64,000 nt of DNA from NCBI RefSeq assembly GCF_001463905.1, contig NZ_BBWR01000003.1, positions 186,001-250,000 of the forward strand, read 5' to 3'. This document shows, one piece after another, positions 29,667 to 39,503 of the stretch; the stretch's first letter is position 1; every line of letters starts with the position of its first letter. The notes beneath the pieces are model-generated. The model worked only from the letters and a program-made list of their open reading frames with translations, did no database searches and had not been told where the DNA came from. The position numbers and the translations under genes are program-made. The stretch is from Aureimonas frigidaquae (GTDB taxonomy: Bacteria; Pseudomonadota; Alphaproteobacteria; Rhizobiales; Rhizobiaceae).

Positions 29667-30308
29667 ATGCATTCCAAGAACAGCGCATCCCAGACCGAGC
29701 GGCGACGCAGGGGGGATGAGGCGACATTTCTGGCCGGCTGGCTGCGCAAGCCGCTGATGACCGGCGCCATCCTTCCATCCTCACGCGGCTTGTGCGCCGC
29801 CATGGCGGCGAAGGTGCCTTTGGCGGAGGCCTGTGACGGGCGCGCCGCCGTCCTGGAGCTGGGGCCGGGCACGGGGGCCGTCACGCGGGCGCTCCTCGCC
29901 CATGGCATACCGGAGGCCAATCTCGTCCTTCTGGAATACGCGTCTGCCTTCTGCACGCTCCTGCGCAAGCGCCATGCGGGCGCCCGGGTGATCGAGGGCG
30001 ATGCCTACGATCCCGGCGGGGCACTGCGTGACGCGCTCGGCGGCCGGCGCATCGCGGCCATCGTGTCCAGCCTGCCGCTGATGACGCGCCCGGAAAGCGA
30101 GCGGGAGGCGGCGCTCGGCGGCTACCTGTCCCTTCTGGACTGCCAAGCGCCCTTCATACAGTTCACCTATGCTCTGACCATGCCGGTTCGGGCGGAACGA
30201 ATCGGCGCGCGGCTGGATGGGGTAAGCTGGGTGGCCAGAAACCTGCCGCCCGCGCGTGTGCTTGTCTACAGGCGTGCAGACCCGGCCGGTGCGGCTACGG
30301 GAGCCTGA
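29667..30308 (+). CDS. PmtA-type phospholipid N-methyltransferase, copy 1 (divergent)
   Basis: 213 aa from ATG 29667 (CGGAG 5 bases upstream). The SAM-binding motif is LELGPGTGAVTRALL, followed by IEGDAYDPGG, and the family C-terminal NLPPARVLVYRR is present. Rhizobial PmtA converts phosphatidylethanolamine to phosphatidylcholine by three methylations at the inner membrane, and in that order pmtA follows dnaJ as here. This copy differs from its neighbour at several motif positions (SSLPLMTRP where the second copy has AIPIVNLRQ), so it may have a changed substrate step. It is followed 51 bp later by a second copy. Confidence 0.8.
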   Translation: MHSKNSASQTERRRRGDEATFLAGWLRKPLMTGAILPSSRGLCAAMAAKVPLAEACDGRAAVLELGPGTGAVTRALLAHGIPEANLVLLEYASAFCTLLRKRHAGARVIEGDAYDPGGALRDALGGRRIAAIVSSLPLMTRPESEREAALGGYLSLLDCQAPFIQFTYALTMPVRAERIGARLDGVSWVARNLPPARVLVYRRADPAGAATGA

Positions 30309-30359
30309 ACGCATATTCAATCCGGTATCCGTGGAGCGGACAGGGGAGACGTCGAAGGC

Positions 30360-30980
30360 ATGAGTGAACACAGGGTTGACCGGACCGATATCGAGGAACA
30401 GCGCGGAGACTGGGCCAGGTTTCTCGGCACGTGGCTGCGCCACCCGTTGAAGATGGGTGCGGTCGCCGCGTCCTCCACCGCCTATTGCGACGAGATGGTG
30501 GCGCGGTCCGCGACCGGCAATACGGGCCGCATCCTGGAGCTGGGGCCGGGCCTCGGCGCCGTGACACGGGCCCTCCTGCGCGCCGGCGTGGAACCGGAGC
30601 GGATCGTGTCGATCGAGTATGACCATGATTTCGCATCCGCGCTGAAGTCCCGCTATCCGCGTGTCAACGTGATCGAAGGCGATGGCTTCGACCTCGACGC
30701 CACGCTGGCAGACCAGGGCGAGGAACGCTTTGCCTGCATCCTCCTGGCGATCCCCATCGTCAATCTGCGGCAGGCCGAGCGCCGGGCCCTTCTGGAGCGC
30801 TACTTCCGGCGGCTGAACCCCGGCGGAAACGTGACGCAGCTGTCCTATTTGTGGAAGGCGCCCATCGAGCCGGTGCCGGGGCGCTTCACCGTCAGCGCGT
30901 CGGATGTGGTCTGGAGCAACATTCCACCCGCCCGGGTGTGGGTCTATACGCCCGAGCCGGCCCTGCAGCCCGTGAGCTGA
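30360..30980 (+). CDS. pmtA: PmtA-type phospholipid N-methyltransferase, copy 2
   Basis: 206 aa. The N-terminal amphipathic segment (DWARFLGTWLRHPLKMGAV) precedes SAM motif [18 protein letters not shown], then VNVIEGDGFDLDATL and the family-specific C-terminus NIPPARVWVYTPEP. It looks closer to canonical PmtA than the copy before it. Product: methylated phosphatidylethanolamines, ending in phosphatidylcholine. It forms a tandem pair with the upstream copy and is convergent with folC. Confidence 0.85.
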   Translation: MSEHRVDRTDIEEQRGDWARFLGTWLRHPLKMGAVAASSTAYCDEMVARSATGNTGRILELGPGLGAVTRALLRAGVEPERIVSIEYDHDFASALKSRYPRVNVIEGDGFDLDATLADQGEERFACILLAIPIVNLRQAERRALLERYFRRLNPGGNVTQLSYLWKAPIEPVPGRFTVSASDVVWSNIPPARVWVYTPEPALQPVS

Positions 30981-30996
30981 CGCGTGGGCCTGGCCG

Positions 30997-32337
30997 TCAG
31001 CGCGGCGCCAGGCTGCTGTCGGAGAGGACGTCGCCCGCCAGGTAGAGCGAGCCGCAAATGACGATCCGGGGCGCCGGCTGGCTCTGCCAGCCGGTCGAGA
31101 TCAGGCGGATCGCCTCTTCCACGCTGTCGCAGGGCTCGGCCTCCAGACCGGCGTCCAGCGCCGCGTCGGCCAGCGCGTCGGGGCCGATCCCGGCGTCGGA
31201 GGTGCGGATCGGAACCGTGAAGACACGGCGCGCCATGCCGGCGAACGCCTCGAAGAAGCCCACGGGATCCTTGGTGTTCAGCATGCCGGCAATCAGGAAG
31301 AGCGGGCGCTGCACCCTGTCCTCCATGTCTGCGATGGCCTCTGCCACGACAGTCCCGGCGCCGGGATTGTGCCCGCCATCGAGCCAGAGTTCCGTGCCCT
31401 CGACAGTCAGGGCGTAGAGCCGGCCGGTGGTGATGCGCTGCAGGCGGCCCGGCCATTCCGCGCGCGACATGCCCCTGGAAATCGCCGCATCGCTGGCTGG
31501 AAGGCCCGCCGCGCGCAGGCCGGCAATGGCCAGCGCCGCATTGGATATCTGGTGCCGGCCCGGCAGGCGGGGAAGCGGCAGGTCCAGAAGGCCCTGCTCG
31601 TCCTGATAGATAAGGCGGGCATGCTCCTCATAGGCCAGGAAGTCCTGGCCGTAGACGGTGGCCGGTGCGCCGACCCGCGCGGCCCTGTCGCAGAGCACGT
31701 CCAAAGCGGCCTGCTCGCTCTGCTGGCCGATCACGGCGGGCACGCCGCGCTTGAAGATGCCGGCCTTTTCGCGCGCGATCTCATGGACATGATCGCCGAG
31801 ATACGACTGGTGATCGAGCGAGACGGTGGAGACGAGCGTCGCCGCCGGTGACTTCATCACATTCGTCGCATCGAACCGCCCGCCAAGCCCGACCTCGATC
31901 AGCGCCGCGTCGGCCGGATGCTCGCTGAAAAGGAGAAAGGTCACCGCCGTCAGGATCTCGAAGACGGTGATGGGCGCTCCATCGTTCACGGTGGCGACAC
32001 GGTGGATGGCGTCAGCCAGCACGGCGTCGTCCACCAGGCGTCCTGGCTCCCCCGGGCGCCCCAGCCGGTAGCGCTCCGACCAGGAGACGAGGTGCGGCGA
32101 TGTGTGGACGTGGACCGACAGGCCCTCCGCCTCCAGCATCGCCCGGCAGAAGGCAATGGTCGATCCCTTGCCGTTGGTGCCTGCCACGTGGATCACCGGC
32201 GGCAGCCTGTCCTGTGGGTTGCCGAGCTGGTCCAGAAGGCGGGCGATCCGGTCGAGCGACAGATCGAACCCCTTGGGATGGCGCAGCATCAGGGCGGCGA
32301 TCTCGGCATCCGCCAGCGAGGGGGCGTTCATATCCAT
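30997..32337 (-). CDS. folC: Bifunctional folylpolyglutamate/dihydrofolate synthase
   Basis: 446 aa from ATG 32337 (MDMNAPSLADAE); ATG 32331 is an equal alternative. Mur-ligase-like ATP site HVAGTNGKGSTIAFC, then the family blocks HTSPHLVSWSERYR, IEVGLGGRFDATNV and, for the C-terminal domain, LWLDGGHNPGAG. It adds glutamate to dihydropteroate and tetrahydrofolates in the cytosol. It is the last gene of the leftward trpFBA-accD-folC run, 22 bp after accD. Confidence 0.95.
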   Translation of the reverse strand: MDMNAPSLADAEIAALMLRHPKGFDLSLDRIARLLDQLGNPQDRLPPVIHVAGTNGKGSTIAFCRAMLEAEGLSVHVHTSPHLVSWSERYRLGRPGEPGRLVDDAVLADAIHRVATVNDGAPITVFEILTAVTFLLFSEHPADAALIEVGLGGRFDATNVMKSPAATLVSTVSLDHQSYLGDHVHEIAREKAGIFKRGVPAVIGQQSEQAALDVLCDRAARVGAPATVYGQDFLAYEEHARLIYQDEQGLLDLPLPRLPGRHQISNAALAIAGLRAAGLPASDAAISRGMSRAEWPGRLQRITTGRLYALTVEGTELWLDGGHNPGAGTVVAEAIADMEDRVQRPLFLIAGMLNTKDPVGFFEAFAGMARRVFTVPIRTSDAGIGPDALADAALDAGLEAEPCDSVEEAIRLISTGWQSQPAPRIVICGSLYLAGDVLSDSSLAPR

Positions 32338-32359
32338 CGGTCCGGTCAGGGGCGCCGCG

Positions 32360-33253
32360 TCAGACCTCGGCAGGGGCGGGGAGGGAGTCGTTCTGCGGCT
32401 CCGCCGGCGCATGCGTCAGGATCTTCAACAGGCGGGCGATGGTCGCTTTCAGCTCGTGCCGGTGCACGACCATATCCACCATGCCGTGTTCCATCAGATA
32501 TTCGGAGCGCTGGAAGCCCTCGGGCAGCTTCTCGCGGATCGTCTGTTCGATCACGCGGGCCCCGGCAAAGCCGATCAGCGCCCCCGGCTCGGCGATATGG
32601 ACATCCCCCAGCATGGCGTAGGAGGCCGTCACGCCGCCGGTTGTCGGGTTGGTCAGGACGACGATGTATGGCAGGCCCGCATCCTTGACCATATCCACCG
32701 CCACGGTGGTGCGCGGCAGCTGCATAAGCGACAGGATGCCCTCCTGCATGCGCGCCCCGCCCGATCCAGCGAACAGCACCAGCGGGCGGTGCTGCGCCAC
32801 GGCCGTCTGCGCGGCGGTGACGATCGCCTCGCCGGCGGCCATGCCGAGCGAGCCGCCCATGAAGGCGAAGTCCTGAACGGCGGCGACGATGGGAAGCGTC
32901 TCGATGGCGCCCGTCGCGACGAGCACGCTGTCTTCCAGCCCGGTCTTGGTCCGGTACTCCTTGATGCGGTCCGTATAGCGCTTGGAATCACGGAACTTGA
33001 GCGGATCGGCCACGACCTTGGGAAGCTCGATCGTCTCGTAGGCGCCATCGTCGAAGAAGTGGGTCAGCCGCTCGCGCGCGCTGATCTTCATGTGGACGCC
33101 GGATGTCGGCACGACCCACTGATTGGCTTCCAGATCCTTGCGAAACACCATCTCGCCCGTTTCCGGGCATTTGATCCACAGGTTCTCCGGCACTTCCCGA
33201 GGGCCGAGAAGGCTCGTCAGCTTGGGGCGTACGTAATTGGTGATCCAGTTCAC
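32360..33253 (-). CDS. accD: Acetyl-CoA carboxylase carboxyltransferase subunit beta
   Basis: 297 aa with a GTG start at 33253 ([17 protein letters not shown]), preceded by GAAGGG; the longer in-frame reading has no ribosome site. Carboxyltransferase motifs are clear: [42 protein letters not shown] and [14 protein letters not shown]. AccD with AccA transfers CO2 to acetyl-CoA for fatty-acid synthesis. The N-terminal zinc ribbon is degenerate: only the cysteine of [10 protein letters not shown] remains of the four seen in E. coli AccD, as I recall is usual in this order. Confidence 0.96.
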   Translation of the reverse strand: MNWITNYVRPKLTSLLGPREVPENLWIKCPETGEMVFRKDLEANQWVVPTSGVHMKISARERLTHFFDDGAYETIELPKVVADPLKFRDSKRYTDRIKEYRTKTGLEDSVLVATGAIETLPIVAAVQDFAFMGGSLGMAAGEAIVTAAQTAVAQHRPLVLFAGSGGARMQEGILSLMQLPRTTVAVDMVKDAGLPYIVVLTNPTTGGVTASYAMLGDVHIAEPGALIGFAGARVIEQTIREKLPEGFQRSEYLMEHGMVDMVVHRHELKATIARLLKILTHAPAEPQNDSLPAPAEV

Positions 33254-33309
33254 GGGAGGAACCCTTCGTTTCGACCGCTCATGCAAGTGCCCGTCATATC
33301 GACGCAAAA

Positions 33310-34143
33310 TCAGGCAGGGGCAAGCCGTGCCGCGCGCACGCCCGCGGAAAGCTCACGCACCACGTCGAGCACCGCCTCGGCGGCCGCGGCGCTATCGCCG
33401 CCGGCCTGCATCGTGTTTTCAATGGCCGATACCAGTGCCGAGCCCACGACGACGGCGTCCGCCACTTTGCCGAGCGCTTCCGCCTGGGCCGCGCTGCGCA
33501 CCCCGAAGCCGACCGCCACCGGCAGCTCCGTATGCTCCTTGATGCGCCCGATCGCCTTGGCGACGGCGCCCGTGTCGGGCGACGCCGATCCGGTGATACC
33601 GGTGATCGACACGTAATAGACAAAGCCGCTCGTGTTGCGCAGCACGGTCGGCAGGCGCTTCTCGTCGGTGGTGGGCGTTGCCAGCCGGATGAAGCTGATG
33701 CCCGCCTGCATGGCCGGCAGGCAGAGCTCGTCATCCATTTCCGGCGGCAGGTCCACGACGATCAGCCCGTCGACACCGGCCTCCCGCGCCTCCGCCACGA
33801 AGCGATCGACGCCGTGGATGTAGATCGGGTTGAAATAGCCCATCAGAATGATGGGCGTATCCGGGTCCCCCTCGCGGAAACGCCGGACCGTCTGCAGCGT
33901 ATGCGCCAGCGTCTCGCCGCCTTTCAGCGCGCGCAGGCCCGCCTTCTGGATGGCCGGCCCATCGGCCATCGGATCGGAGAAGGGCATGCCGATCTCGATC
34001 AGGTCGGCGCCGGCCTGCGGCAGGCGGCGCAGGATGGACAGGGTGGTTTCGCCGTCCGGATCCCCTGCCATCAGGAAGGTCACCAGGCCGGCCCGTCCCT
34101 CCTGCTTCAGGCGTGCGAAACGGGCTTCAATACGCTGCGTCAT
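33310..34143 (-). CDS. trpA: Tryptophan synthase alpha subunit
   Basis: 277 aa TIM barrel. The catalytic glutamate and aspartate fall in [16 protein letters not shown] and in [10 protein letters not shown]; the phosphate site includes [12 protein letters not shown] and [10 protein letters not shown]. It cleaves indole-3-glycerol phosphate and passes indole to TrpB. It lies 9 bp after trpB and 57 bp before accD on the same strand. Confidence 0.97.
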   Translation of the reverse strand: MTQRIEARFARLKQEGRAGLVTFLMAGDPDGETTLSILRRLPQAGADLIEIGMPFSDPMADGPAIQKAGLRALKGGETLAHTLQTVRRFREGDPDTPIILMGYFNPIYIHGVDRFVAEAREAGVDGLIVVDLPPEMDDELCLPAMQAGISFIRLATPTTDEKRLPTVLRNTSGFVYYVSITGITGSASPDTGAVAKAIGRIKEHTELPVAVGFGVRSAAQAEALGKVADAVVVGSALVSAIENTMQAGGDSAAAAEAVLDVVRELSAGVRAARLAPA

Positions 34144-34152
34144 CTTGAAAAC

Positions 34153-35373
34153 TCAAAGCTCCACGCCGAGCATCTTGCCGACGGTATGGACGTCTTTATC
34201 GCCCCGCCCCGACAGGTTGACGATGATGGTCTTGTCCGGGCCCATGCCCGGCGCGATCTTCATGGCCTGCGCGATGGCATGGGCCGATTCCAGCGCGGGG
34301 ATGATCCCTTCCACGCGGGTTAGGAGCTGGAACGCCTCCAGCGCCTCGCTGTCGAGGATCGGGACATAGCTGACGCGGCCGGAATCCTTCAGCCAGGAAT
34401 GTTCCGGACCGACGCCCGGATAGTCGAGGCCGGCCGAGATGGAGTGCCCTTCCAGGATCTGCCCCTCCCGGTCCTGCAAAAGGTAGGTCCGGTTGCCATG
34501 CAGAACGCCCGGGCTGCCCGCCGTCATGGACGCGCAATGCTCGGTGCCCTCCAAGCCCCGCCCACCGGCTTCCACGCCGTAAATGGCCACGTCCGGATCG
34601 TCCAGGAAGGGATGGAACAGGCCGATCGCGTTGGAGCCGCCGCCGACCGCGGCGATGATGGCGTCCGGCAGCCGCCCTTCCTGCTCCAGCATCTGGGCGC
34701 GGGCCTCCACGCCGATCACGGCCTGGAAGTCACGCACCATTTCCGGATAGGGGTGCGGGCCAGCTGCGGTGCCGATCAGGTAGTAGGTGTCGTGGACATT
34801 GGTCACCCAGTCGCGCAGCGCCTCGTTCATGGCGTCCTTGAGCGTCCCGTGGCCGGCGGTGACGGGCTTCACCTCCGCGCCCAGGAGCTTCATGCGGAAG
34901 ACGTTGGGCGCCTGGCGCTCCACATCGGTCGCGCCCATGTAGACGACGCAGGGCAGGCCGAAGCGGGCCGCCACGGTGGCCGAGGCCACGCCATGCTGGC
35001 CGGCGCCCGTTTCCGCGATGATGCGCGTCTTGCCCATGCGGCGGGCCAGGAGGATCTGGCCAAGGCAATTGTTGATCTTGTGGCTGCCCGTGTGGTTCAG
35101 GTCCTCGCGCTTCAGGAAGATGCGCGCGCCGCCAAGGTGCCGTGTCAGCCCCTCGGCGAAATACAGCTTGGACGGCCGGCCCGCATAATGGCGGGACAGA
35201 TTGTCCAGCTCTGCCTGGAAGGCGGGGTCGTCCTGCGCCTTGGCATAGGCATCCTGCAATTCCAGGATGAGCGGCATCAGCGTTTCGGCGACGAAACGGC
35301 CGCCATAGATGCCGAAGCGCCCGTCGGCGTCCGGTCCGGAGCGGAAGGAGTTAGGGAGCGGGGTCTCGTTCAT
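34153..35373 (-). CDS. trpB: Tryptophan synthase beta subunit
   Basis: 406 aa from the ATG overlapping the trpF stop (ATGA). The PLP lysine is Lys99 in HTGSHKINN, and the phosphate-binding GGGSNAIG and the [11 protein letters not shown] block are present. It joins indole to serine to make tryptophan. An open frame continues upstream but there it is antisense-quality sequence inside trpF. Confidence 0.98.
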   Translation of the reverse strand: MNETPLPNSFRSGPDADGRFGIYGGRFVAETLMPLILELQDAYAKAQDDPAFQAELDNLSRHYAGRPSKLYFAEGLTRHLGGARIFLKREDLNHTGSHKINNCLGQILLARRMGKTRIIAETGAGQHGVASATVAARFGLPCVVYMGATDVERQAPNVFRMKLLGAEVKPVTAGHGTLKDAMNEALRDWVTNVHDTYYLIGTAAGPHPYPEMVRDFQAVIGVEARAQMLEQEGRLPDAIIAAVGGGSNAIGLFHPFLDDPDVAIYGVEAGGRGLEGTEHCASMTAGSPGVLHGNRTYLLQDREGQILEGHSISAGLDYPGVGPEHSWLKDSGRVSYVPILDSEALEAFQLLTRVEGIIPALESAHAIAQAMKIAPGMGPDKTIIVNLSGRGDKDVHTVGKMLGVEL

Positions 35374-36047
35374 CGTGCGGGGCTCGATCGTTCGGGTTGC
35401 GGTGCGGCGGCGACCGCGTCGAAAAAGGCGTCTATCCGGCCGATATCCTTGACGCCTGGCGACGATTCCACACCGGAGGACACGTCGAGGCCGTAAGGGT
35501 GCAGCCGTGCCATCGCCTGGCCGACATTGTCCGCCGTCAGGCCTCCCGACAGCATATAGGGCGTGTCCGGCGAAAAGCCGCTGAGGAGGGACCAATCGAA
35601 GGTCTGTCCGTTGCCGCCCGGAAGATCGGCTCCCTCGGGCGCCTTGGCGTCCAGAAGAAGGCGGTCCGCCACGGCGCTGTAGGCGGGTATCGCCGCCAGG
35701 TCGTCATGGGTGCGGATGGAAACGGCCTTCATCACGGCAAGGCCCGTGCGGGCGGCCACGTCGCGCACGCGATCGGTCGTTTCATGGCCGTGGAGCTGGA
35801 TCGTGTCGGGCCGCACCGTCGCGACCAGGGCATCGAGAAGGTCATCGTCCGGATCGACCGTCACGACGGCCACGCCGGCGCGCGATCCGACCGCCGCGCG
35901 CAAGGCGGCCATGCGGTCGAGTGAAAGATGCCGCGGGCTTTTTGCGAAGTGGACGAAACCGACCTCCGGCCCACCCCGTGCGAGGACCGCTTCGACGGCC
36001 TCCAACGATGTCAGACCGCAGATCTTGATATGTGGCTGGCGCAGCAC
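35370..36047 (-). CDS. trpF: Phosphoribosylanthranilate isomerase
   Basis: 225 aa from GTG 36047, which has AAAGGA 6 bases upstream; a TTG at 36086 adds 13 residues without a ribosome site. The catalytic cysteine lies in [10 protein letters not shown], the general acid aspartate in VTVDPDDD, with [19 protein letters not shown] and [11 protein letters not shown], all typical. It performs the Amadori rearrangement in tryptophan synthesis. It is the first gene of trpFBA-accD-folC. Confidence 0.95.
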   Translation of the reverse strand: MLRQPHIKICGLTSLEAVEAVLARGGPEVGFVHFAKSPRHLSLDRMAALRAAVGSRAGVAVVTVDPDDDLLDALVATVRPDTIQLHGHETTDRVRDVAARTGLAVMKAVSIRTHDDLAAIPAYSAVADRLLLDAKAPEGADLPGGNGQTFDWSLLSGFSPDTPYMLSGGLTADNVGQAMARLHPYGLDVSSGVESSPGVKDIGRIDAFFDAVAAAPQPERSSPAR

Positions 36048-36111
36048 CGCCCATCCTTTCGTCGTCTGCCCGCTTATCGCCCGCAAATGGCGTCAGGTAA
36101 ACCCGATCGGA

Positions 36112-36876
36112 TCAAAATCGAATGGCCTGCAGGCCGGTTCCCTGGTGCTTCAGCCAGCGCCGTCCGCGCTCCGTGCCGGGGCAGAGTTCCCGGCACAGCG
36201 CCCAGAAGCCATCGCCATGGTTCATGTGCACGAAATGCGCCACTTCATGCGCGGCCAGATAGTCCAGGACCTCCGGCGGCGCCATGACGATGCGGAAGGA
36301 AAAGGACAGCCGCCGATCGGCCGTGCAGGAACCCCAGCGGCTCGACGTGTCCTTGATGGCCATGGCGCGCGGCCGCAGCCCGACGCGCTCCGCGTGCCGC
36401 TCGACCGCTACGGCCAGATCGCGGCGCGCCTCGCGCACGAGGAAATCCTTCACGCGCCGGCCCATGAACTGCGCCTGCCCGCCGATATGGAGCTCGTCCC
36501 CGCCATCCTGGTGCACGAGGCGGCTCGCCCGCAATTCCGCCCGGTGCCGCAGGGCGAGGGGCTTGCCGCGCAGCATGAGGGTCGCCCCGTCGCCGATGGC
36601 CGGAACCACGTCCCGCTCGGCCAGGCGGGCGCTGGCCCAGGCGCGGTGCCGCTCCACGAATTCGAGCACCACGCCCCGCCGCGTGCGCCGCGGCATGGTC
36701 ACCAGGACGCCCCCGTCCGGCGTCAGCCGCATGATCAGCCGCTTGGCCGTCGGATGCTCCCGGAAGGCCAGCGGCACGGAACGGCCATCCAGCTCGATCC
36801 GGTCCGGCATCCGCTCGGATCGGGCGGCAGGGGCGCGCACCACGCGTGTCAGGAAAGCCGGCAGGAAGGATGTCAT
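36112..36876 (-). CDS. YgjP-like (M48-type) metal-dependent hydrolase
   Basis: 254 aa from ATG 36876; an alternative start at 36930 would run into the upstream terminator region. The C-terminal metal site is HEVAHFVHMNHGDGFW (HExxH plus a later H), preceded by the family block KDTSSRWGSCTADRRLSFSF. This is the YgjP/DUF45 group, whose members have been variously described as metallopeptidase-like or as nucleotide pyrophosphatases. The substrate is unknown. It lies upstream of trpF on the same strand with a 64-bp gap. Confidence 0.88.
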   Translation of the reverse strand: MTSFLPAFLTRVVRAPAARSERMPDRIELDGRSVPLAFREHPTAKRLIMRLTPDGGVLVTMPRRTRRGVVLEFVERHRAWASARLAERDVVPAIGDGATLMLRGKPLALRHRAELRASRLVHQDGGDELHIGGQAQFMGRRVKDFLVREARRDLAVAVERHAERVGLRPRAMAIKDTSSRWGSCTADRRLSFSFRIVMAPPEVLDYLAAHEVAHFVHMNHGDGFWALCRELCPGTERGRRWLKHQGTGLQAIRF

Positions 36877-36919
36877 CGATAGCAAGGGTCCGTCGGGCGG
36901 CCGAATCGAACAGAGAAAA

Positions 36920-36944
36920 GGCCGCGGCAATGTTTGCCACGGCC
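36920..36944 (-). terminator. Rho-independent terminator after the DUF2852 gene
   Basis: Two 5-bp stem segments (GGCCG, GGCAA) with one C-A mismatch and a 3-base loop; on the minus strand TTTTCTCTG follows. It lies 57 bp past the DUF2852 stop. Confidence 0.8.
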
Positions 36945-37001
36945 CGATCGTTTGGCAAGGCGTGCCTTCGGGCCGTGGCCCGAACGCGCGCCAGACTGTC
37001 T

Positions 37002-37421
37002 TCAGTTGGCGTCGACCACCGGTGCGTTGCGGCTCGTGCGGTCGCGCATGAAGCGGTCGAACTCTTCCTGGTCCTTGGCCCGGCGCAACTCGCGGGCATA
37101 GGCTTCGAATTCGGCGCGCGCCGTATCGAGCCGGCGGCGTTCCTCGTCCAGGCGGGTGAGTTCCGCCTCACGCCAGTCGTCGAAGGCGACATTGCCCGTC
37201 CGCTCCGCCGAAAACGGCGTCGTGACGCGGCTGCGGCGCAGGCTTCCCATCACGCGGTCGGTGGACCGGCTGACATCCGTGCGGAAGGCTTCGAGCCGGT
37301 CGCCCCACAGGATATAGGCCAGGACGGCGAGGCCGAGCGGCCAGTAGACGATGAATCCGAGCACCATCAAGGCAATCGTTGCCGGGGTCCATGCCGGGCG
37401 GATCAAGGCTTGCGAGGTCAT
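37002..37421 (-). CDS. DUF2852 membrane protein
   Basis: 139 aa. One or two hydrophobic segments at residues 14-38 (TIALMVLGFIVYWPLGLAVL) are followed by a charged, Arg/Glu-rich coiled-coil-like cytosolic tail containing DEERRRLDTARAEFEAYARE. The layout is that of the alphaproteobacterial DUF2852 family, which has no known function. It has an ATG with GGAGC upstream and its own terminator. Confidence 0.85.
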   Translation of the reverse strand: MTSQALIRPAWTPATIALMVLGFIVYWPLGLAVLAYILWGDRLEAFRTDVSRSTDRVMGSLRRSRVTTPFSAERTGNVAFDDWREAELTRLDEERRRLDTARAEFEAYARELRRAKDQEEFDRFMRDRTSRNAPVVDAN

Positions 37422-37638
37422 TGGACAGCTCCATCAAAGGGCAGGAGCAACAACCGGACGATCCGGCCGCGCTTCCGTGCGTGGTCGAAACGGCCAGGCG
37501 CGCGGTTGTGCCGCGGCGCGATCGGCCCCGGGCGGACTGCGCCGCCCCGCCTTTGAGATGGGAACGGCGCAACCCCGGTTCAATCTTCAGCCGTCGGAAT
37601 TTGTGCTGGCAGGCCAGAGGCTTGGCCTGAATGTCGCC

Positions 37639-39048
37639 TCAATCGGTGATTGGACCCGGCGCGGGGACCCGCCGTGCAACGCGCCGTCCGGCCGGTTTGG
37701 CCGGTGCCGGCACATCCTGTGGCGCCTCTTGCGACCCATCCAGCGAGGCGCTCGCGGCATCCGCCGCTGCCTGGGCAGCCCGGCGCGCCTGCACGGCCCG
37801 CCCCTCCGCGCCGTGCGTCAGCACGAAATCGACGATGCGCGGACAGATTTCGGCACGGAACCGAGATCCGTTGAAGACGCCGTAATGGCCGACCTTCGGC
37901 TGCACGTAATGGGCGCGCCGATCATCCGGCAGGTTGGAGCAGAGGCGATGGGCCGCCTCCGTCTGCCCGACGCCGGAAATATCGTCATTCTCGCCCTCGA
38001 TGGTCAGGAGCGCGGTATCACGGATGGCGGACGGATCGACGCGCGCGCCCCGATGCAGGATTTCGCCTTTGGGCAGCGAATGGCGGATGAACACCTCTTC
38101 CACCGTCTGCAGGTAGAACTCGGCCGTCAGGTCCATCACCGCCAGGTACTCATCGTAGAAGATGCGGTGCCGCTCGGCACCGTCGCCGTCATCCTTGACG
38201 AGGTGCCAGAAGAAATCCTTATGGGCGATGAGGTGCCGGTCGAGATTCATGGACATGAAGCCCGACAGTTGCAGAAACCCCGGATAGACGTCCCGCATGA
38301 AGCCCGCCTGCGGGAAGGGCACCTTCATGATGACGTTCTGGCGGAACCAGTCGATGCCGCGCTCTTGCGCCAGGCGGTTGACGCCCGTCGGGTTGACGCG
38401 CGTGTCGATGGGCCCGCCCATCAGCACCATGGAGGCCGGCCGCGCCGGGTCTTCCCACTCGGCCATGCGGGACACCGCCATCAGAACGGGCACCGCCGGC
38501 TGGCAGACGGCCACGACATGCGTATCGGGCCCGAGGAACCGGATCATGTCCACCACATGGTCGACATAGTCGTCGAGGTCGAAGCCGCCATCCGTCAGCG
38601 GCACGGTGCGCGCATCGGTCCAGTCGGTGATATAGACATCCGCATAGGGCAGGAGCGCTTCGACGGTTCCGCGCAGGAGCGTGGCGTAATGGCCGGACAT
38701 CGGCGCCACGATCAGGATCTTCGGGTCCGCCTTGCGGGTGGGGGGCAGGGCGCGCTCGAAATGCAGGAGCCGGCAGAAGGGCCGCTGCCAGACCGGCTTG
38801 TCGACGACCGGCGTGCGCTGCCCGTCCACCACCGTCTCGTGGAGGTTGAACTCCGGCTTGGCGTAGATCCGCGTCGAACGTTCGAAGAGTTCCGCCATGG
38901 CCGCCGCCGTGCGGCCGGCGCTGGTCCGCGACAGGGGGTTCAGCGGGTTCTGGTAAAAAGCCTTGGTCGCATCCGCCATGGCGCGGAACGGCGCCAGCAT
39001 CGCGTGATTCCATTCGTAAAGCTGGTACAAGATCCGCACTCCGCGCAT
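37639..39048 (-). CDS. phaZ: Intracellular polyhydroxyalkanoate depolymerase
   Basis: 469 aa. It belongs to the intracellular PHB depolymerase family: N-terminal LYQLYEWNHAMLAPFRAMAD, then the nucleophile region AVCQPAVPVLM with Cys182, GGPIDTRVNPT, and the C-terminal GENDDISGVGQT and VGHYGVFNGSRF blocks supplying the catalytic Asp and His. It degrades storage PHA granules in the cytosol to 3-hydroxybutyrate oligomers. The last 50 residues are an Ala/Pro/Arg-rich extension beyond the conserved domain, possibly for granule or partner binding. Confidence 0.93.
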   Translation of the reverse strand: MRGVRILYQLYEWNHAMLAPFRAMADATKAFYQNPLNPLSRTSAGRTAAAMAELFERSTRIYAKPEFNLHETVVDGQRTPVVDKPVWQRPFCRLLHFERALPPTRKADPKILIVAPMSGHYATLLRGTVEALLPYADVYITDWTDARTVPLTDGGFDLDDYVDHVVDMIRFLGPDTHVVAVCQPAVPVLMAVSRMAEWEDPARPASMVLMGGPIDTRVNPTGVNRLAQERGIDWFRQNVIMKVPFPQAGFMRDVYPGFLQLSGFMSMNLDRHLIAHKDFFWHLVKDDGDGAERHRIFYDEYLAVMDLTAEFYLQTVEEVFIRHSLPKGEILHRGARVDPSAIRDTALLTIEGENDDISGVGQTEAAHRLCSNLPDDRRAHYVQPKVGHYGVFNGSRFRAEICPRIVDFVLTHGAEGRAVQARRAAQAAADAASASLDGSQEAPQDVPAPAKPAGRRVARRVPAPGPITD

Positions 39049-39186
39049 GATCGGCCGGACGGCGAAGGCTATTGTTCGACCGGGCCATCCGCATCGTCCC
39101 GCAGGAGGATGGGCCTCCCGGTGCCCAAGGTCAATCCGGCTGCCAGTTTCGACAGGTGGGCGAGGGGCGGCGGCGCCGGCGCGGCG

Positions 39187-39480
39187 TCAGACCTCCACGC
39201 CCTCCACGATGACGATCTCGGCCTCCGACACGTCCTGGCGGATCGCCTTGGCTGCCTGGTATTCGGCGCTGTTGTAGCAGGCGAGCGCGTCGTCGATGGA
39301 CGGAAACTCGATCACCACGTTGCGGCTGCGCGCCGGGCCCTCCATCTCGTGGAAGGGACCGCCGCGCGCCAGGAAGCGCGCGCCATGCCGTTCCAGCGCC
39401 GGCGCGGCCGTGCTGACATAATCGCGGTAGCGCTCGTGATCGGCCACGTCCACACGCGCGATCCAATAGGCCTTGGGCAT
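39187..39480 (-). CDS. DUF1330 family protein
   Basis: 97 aa from ATG 39480 with AAAGGAACG upstream. It is a small ferredoxin-like (ABM-type) fold, beginning MPKAYWIARVDVADHERYRDY and containing RNVVIEFPSIDDALACYNS, both hallmarks of DUF1330. No activity is known for the family. It lies 23 bp after pyrF and probably shares its transcript. Confidence 0.9.
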   Translation of the reverse strand: MPKAYWIARVDVADHERYRDYVSTAAPALERHGARFLARGGPFHEMEGPARSRNVVIEFPSIDDALACYNSAEYQAAKAIRQDVSEAEIVIVEGVEV

Positions 39481-39503
39481 TCTTCGTTCCTTTCGGCAGG
39501 GGT

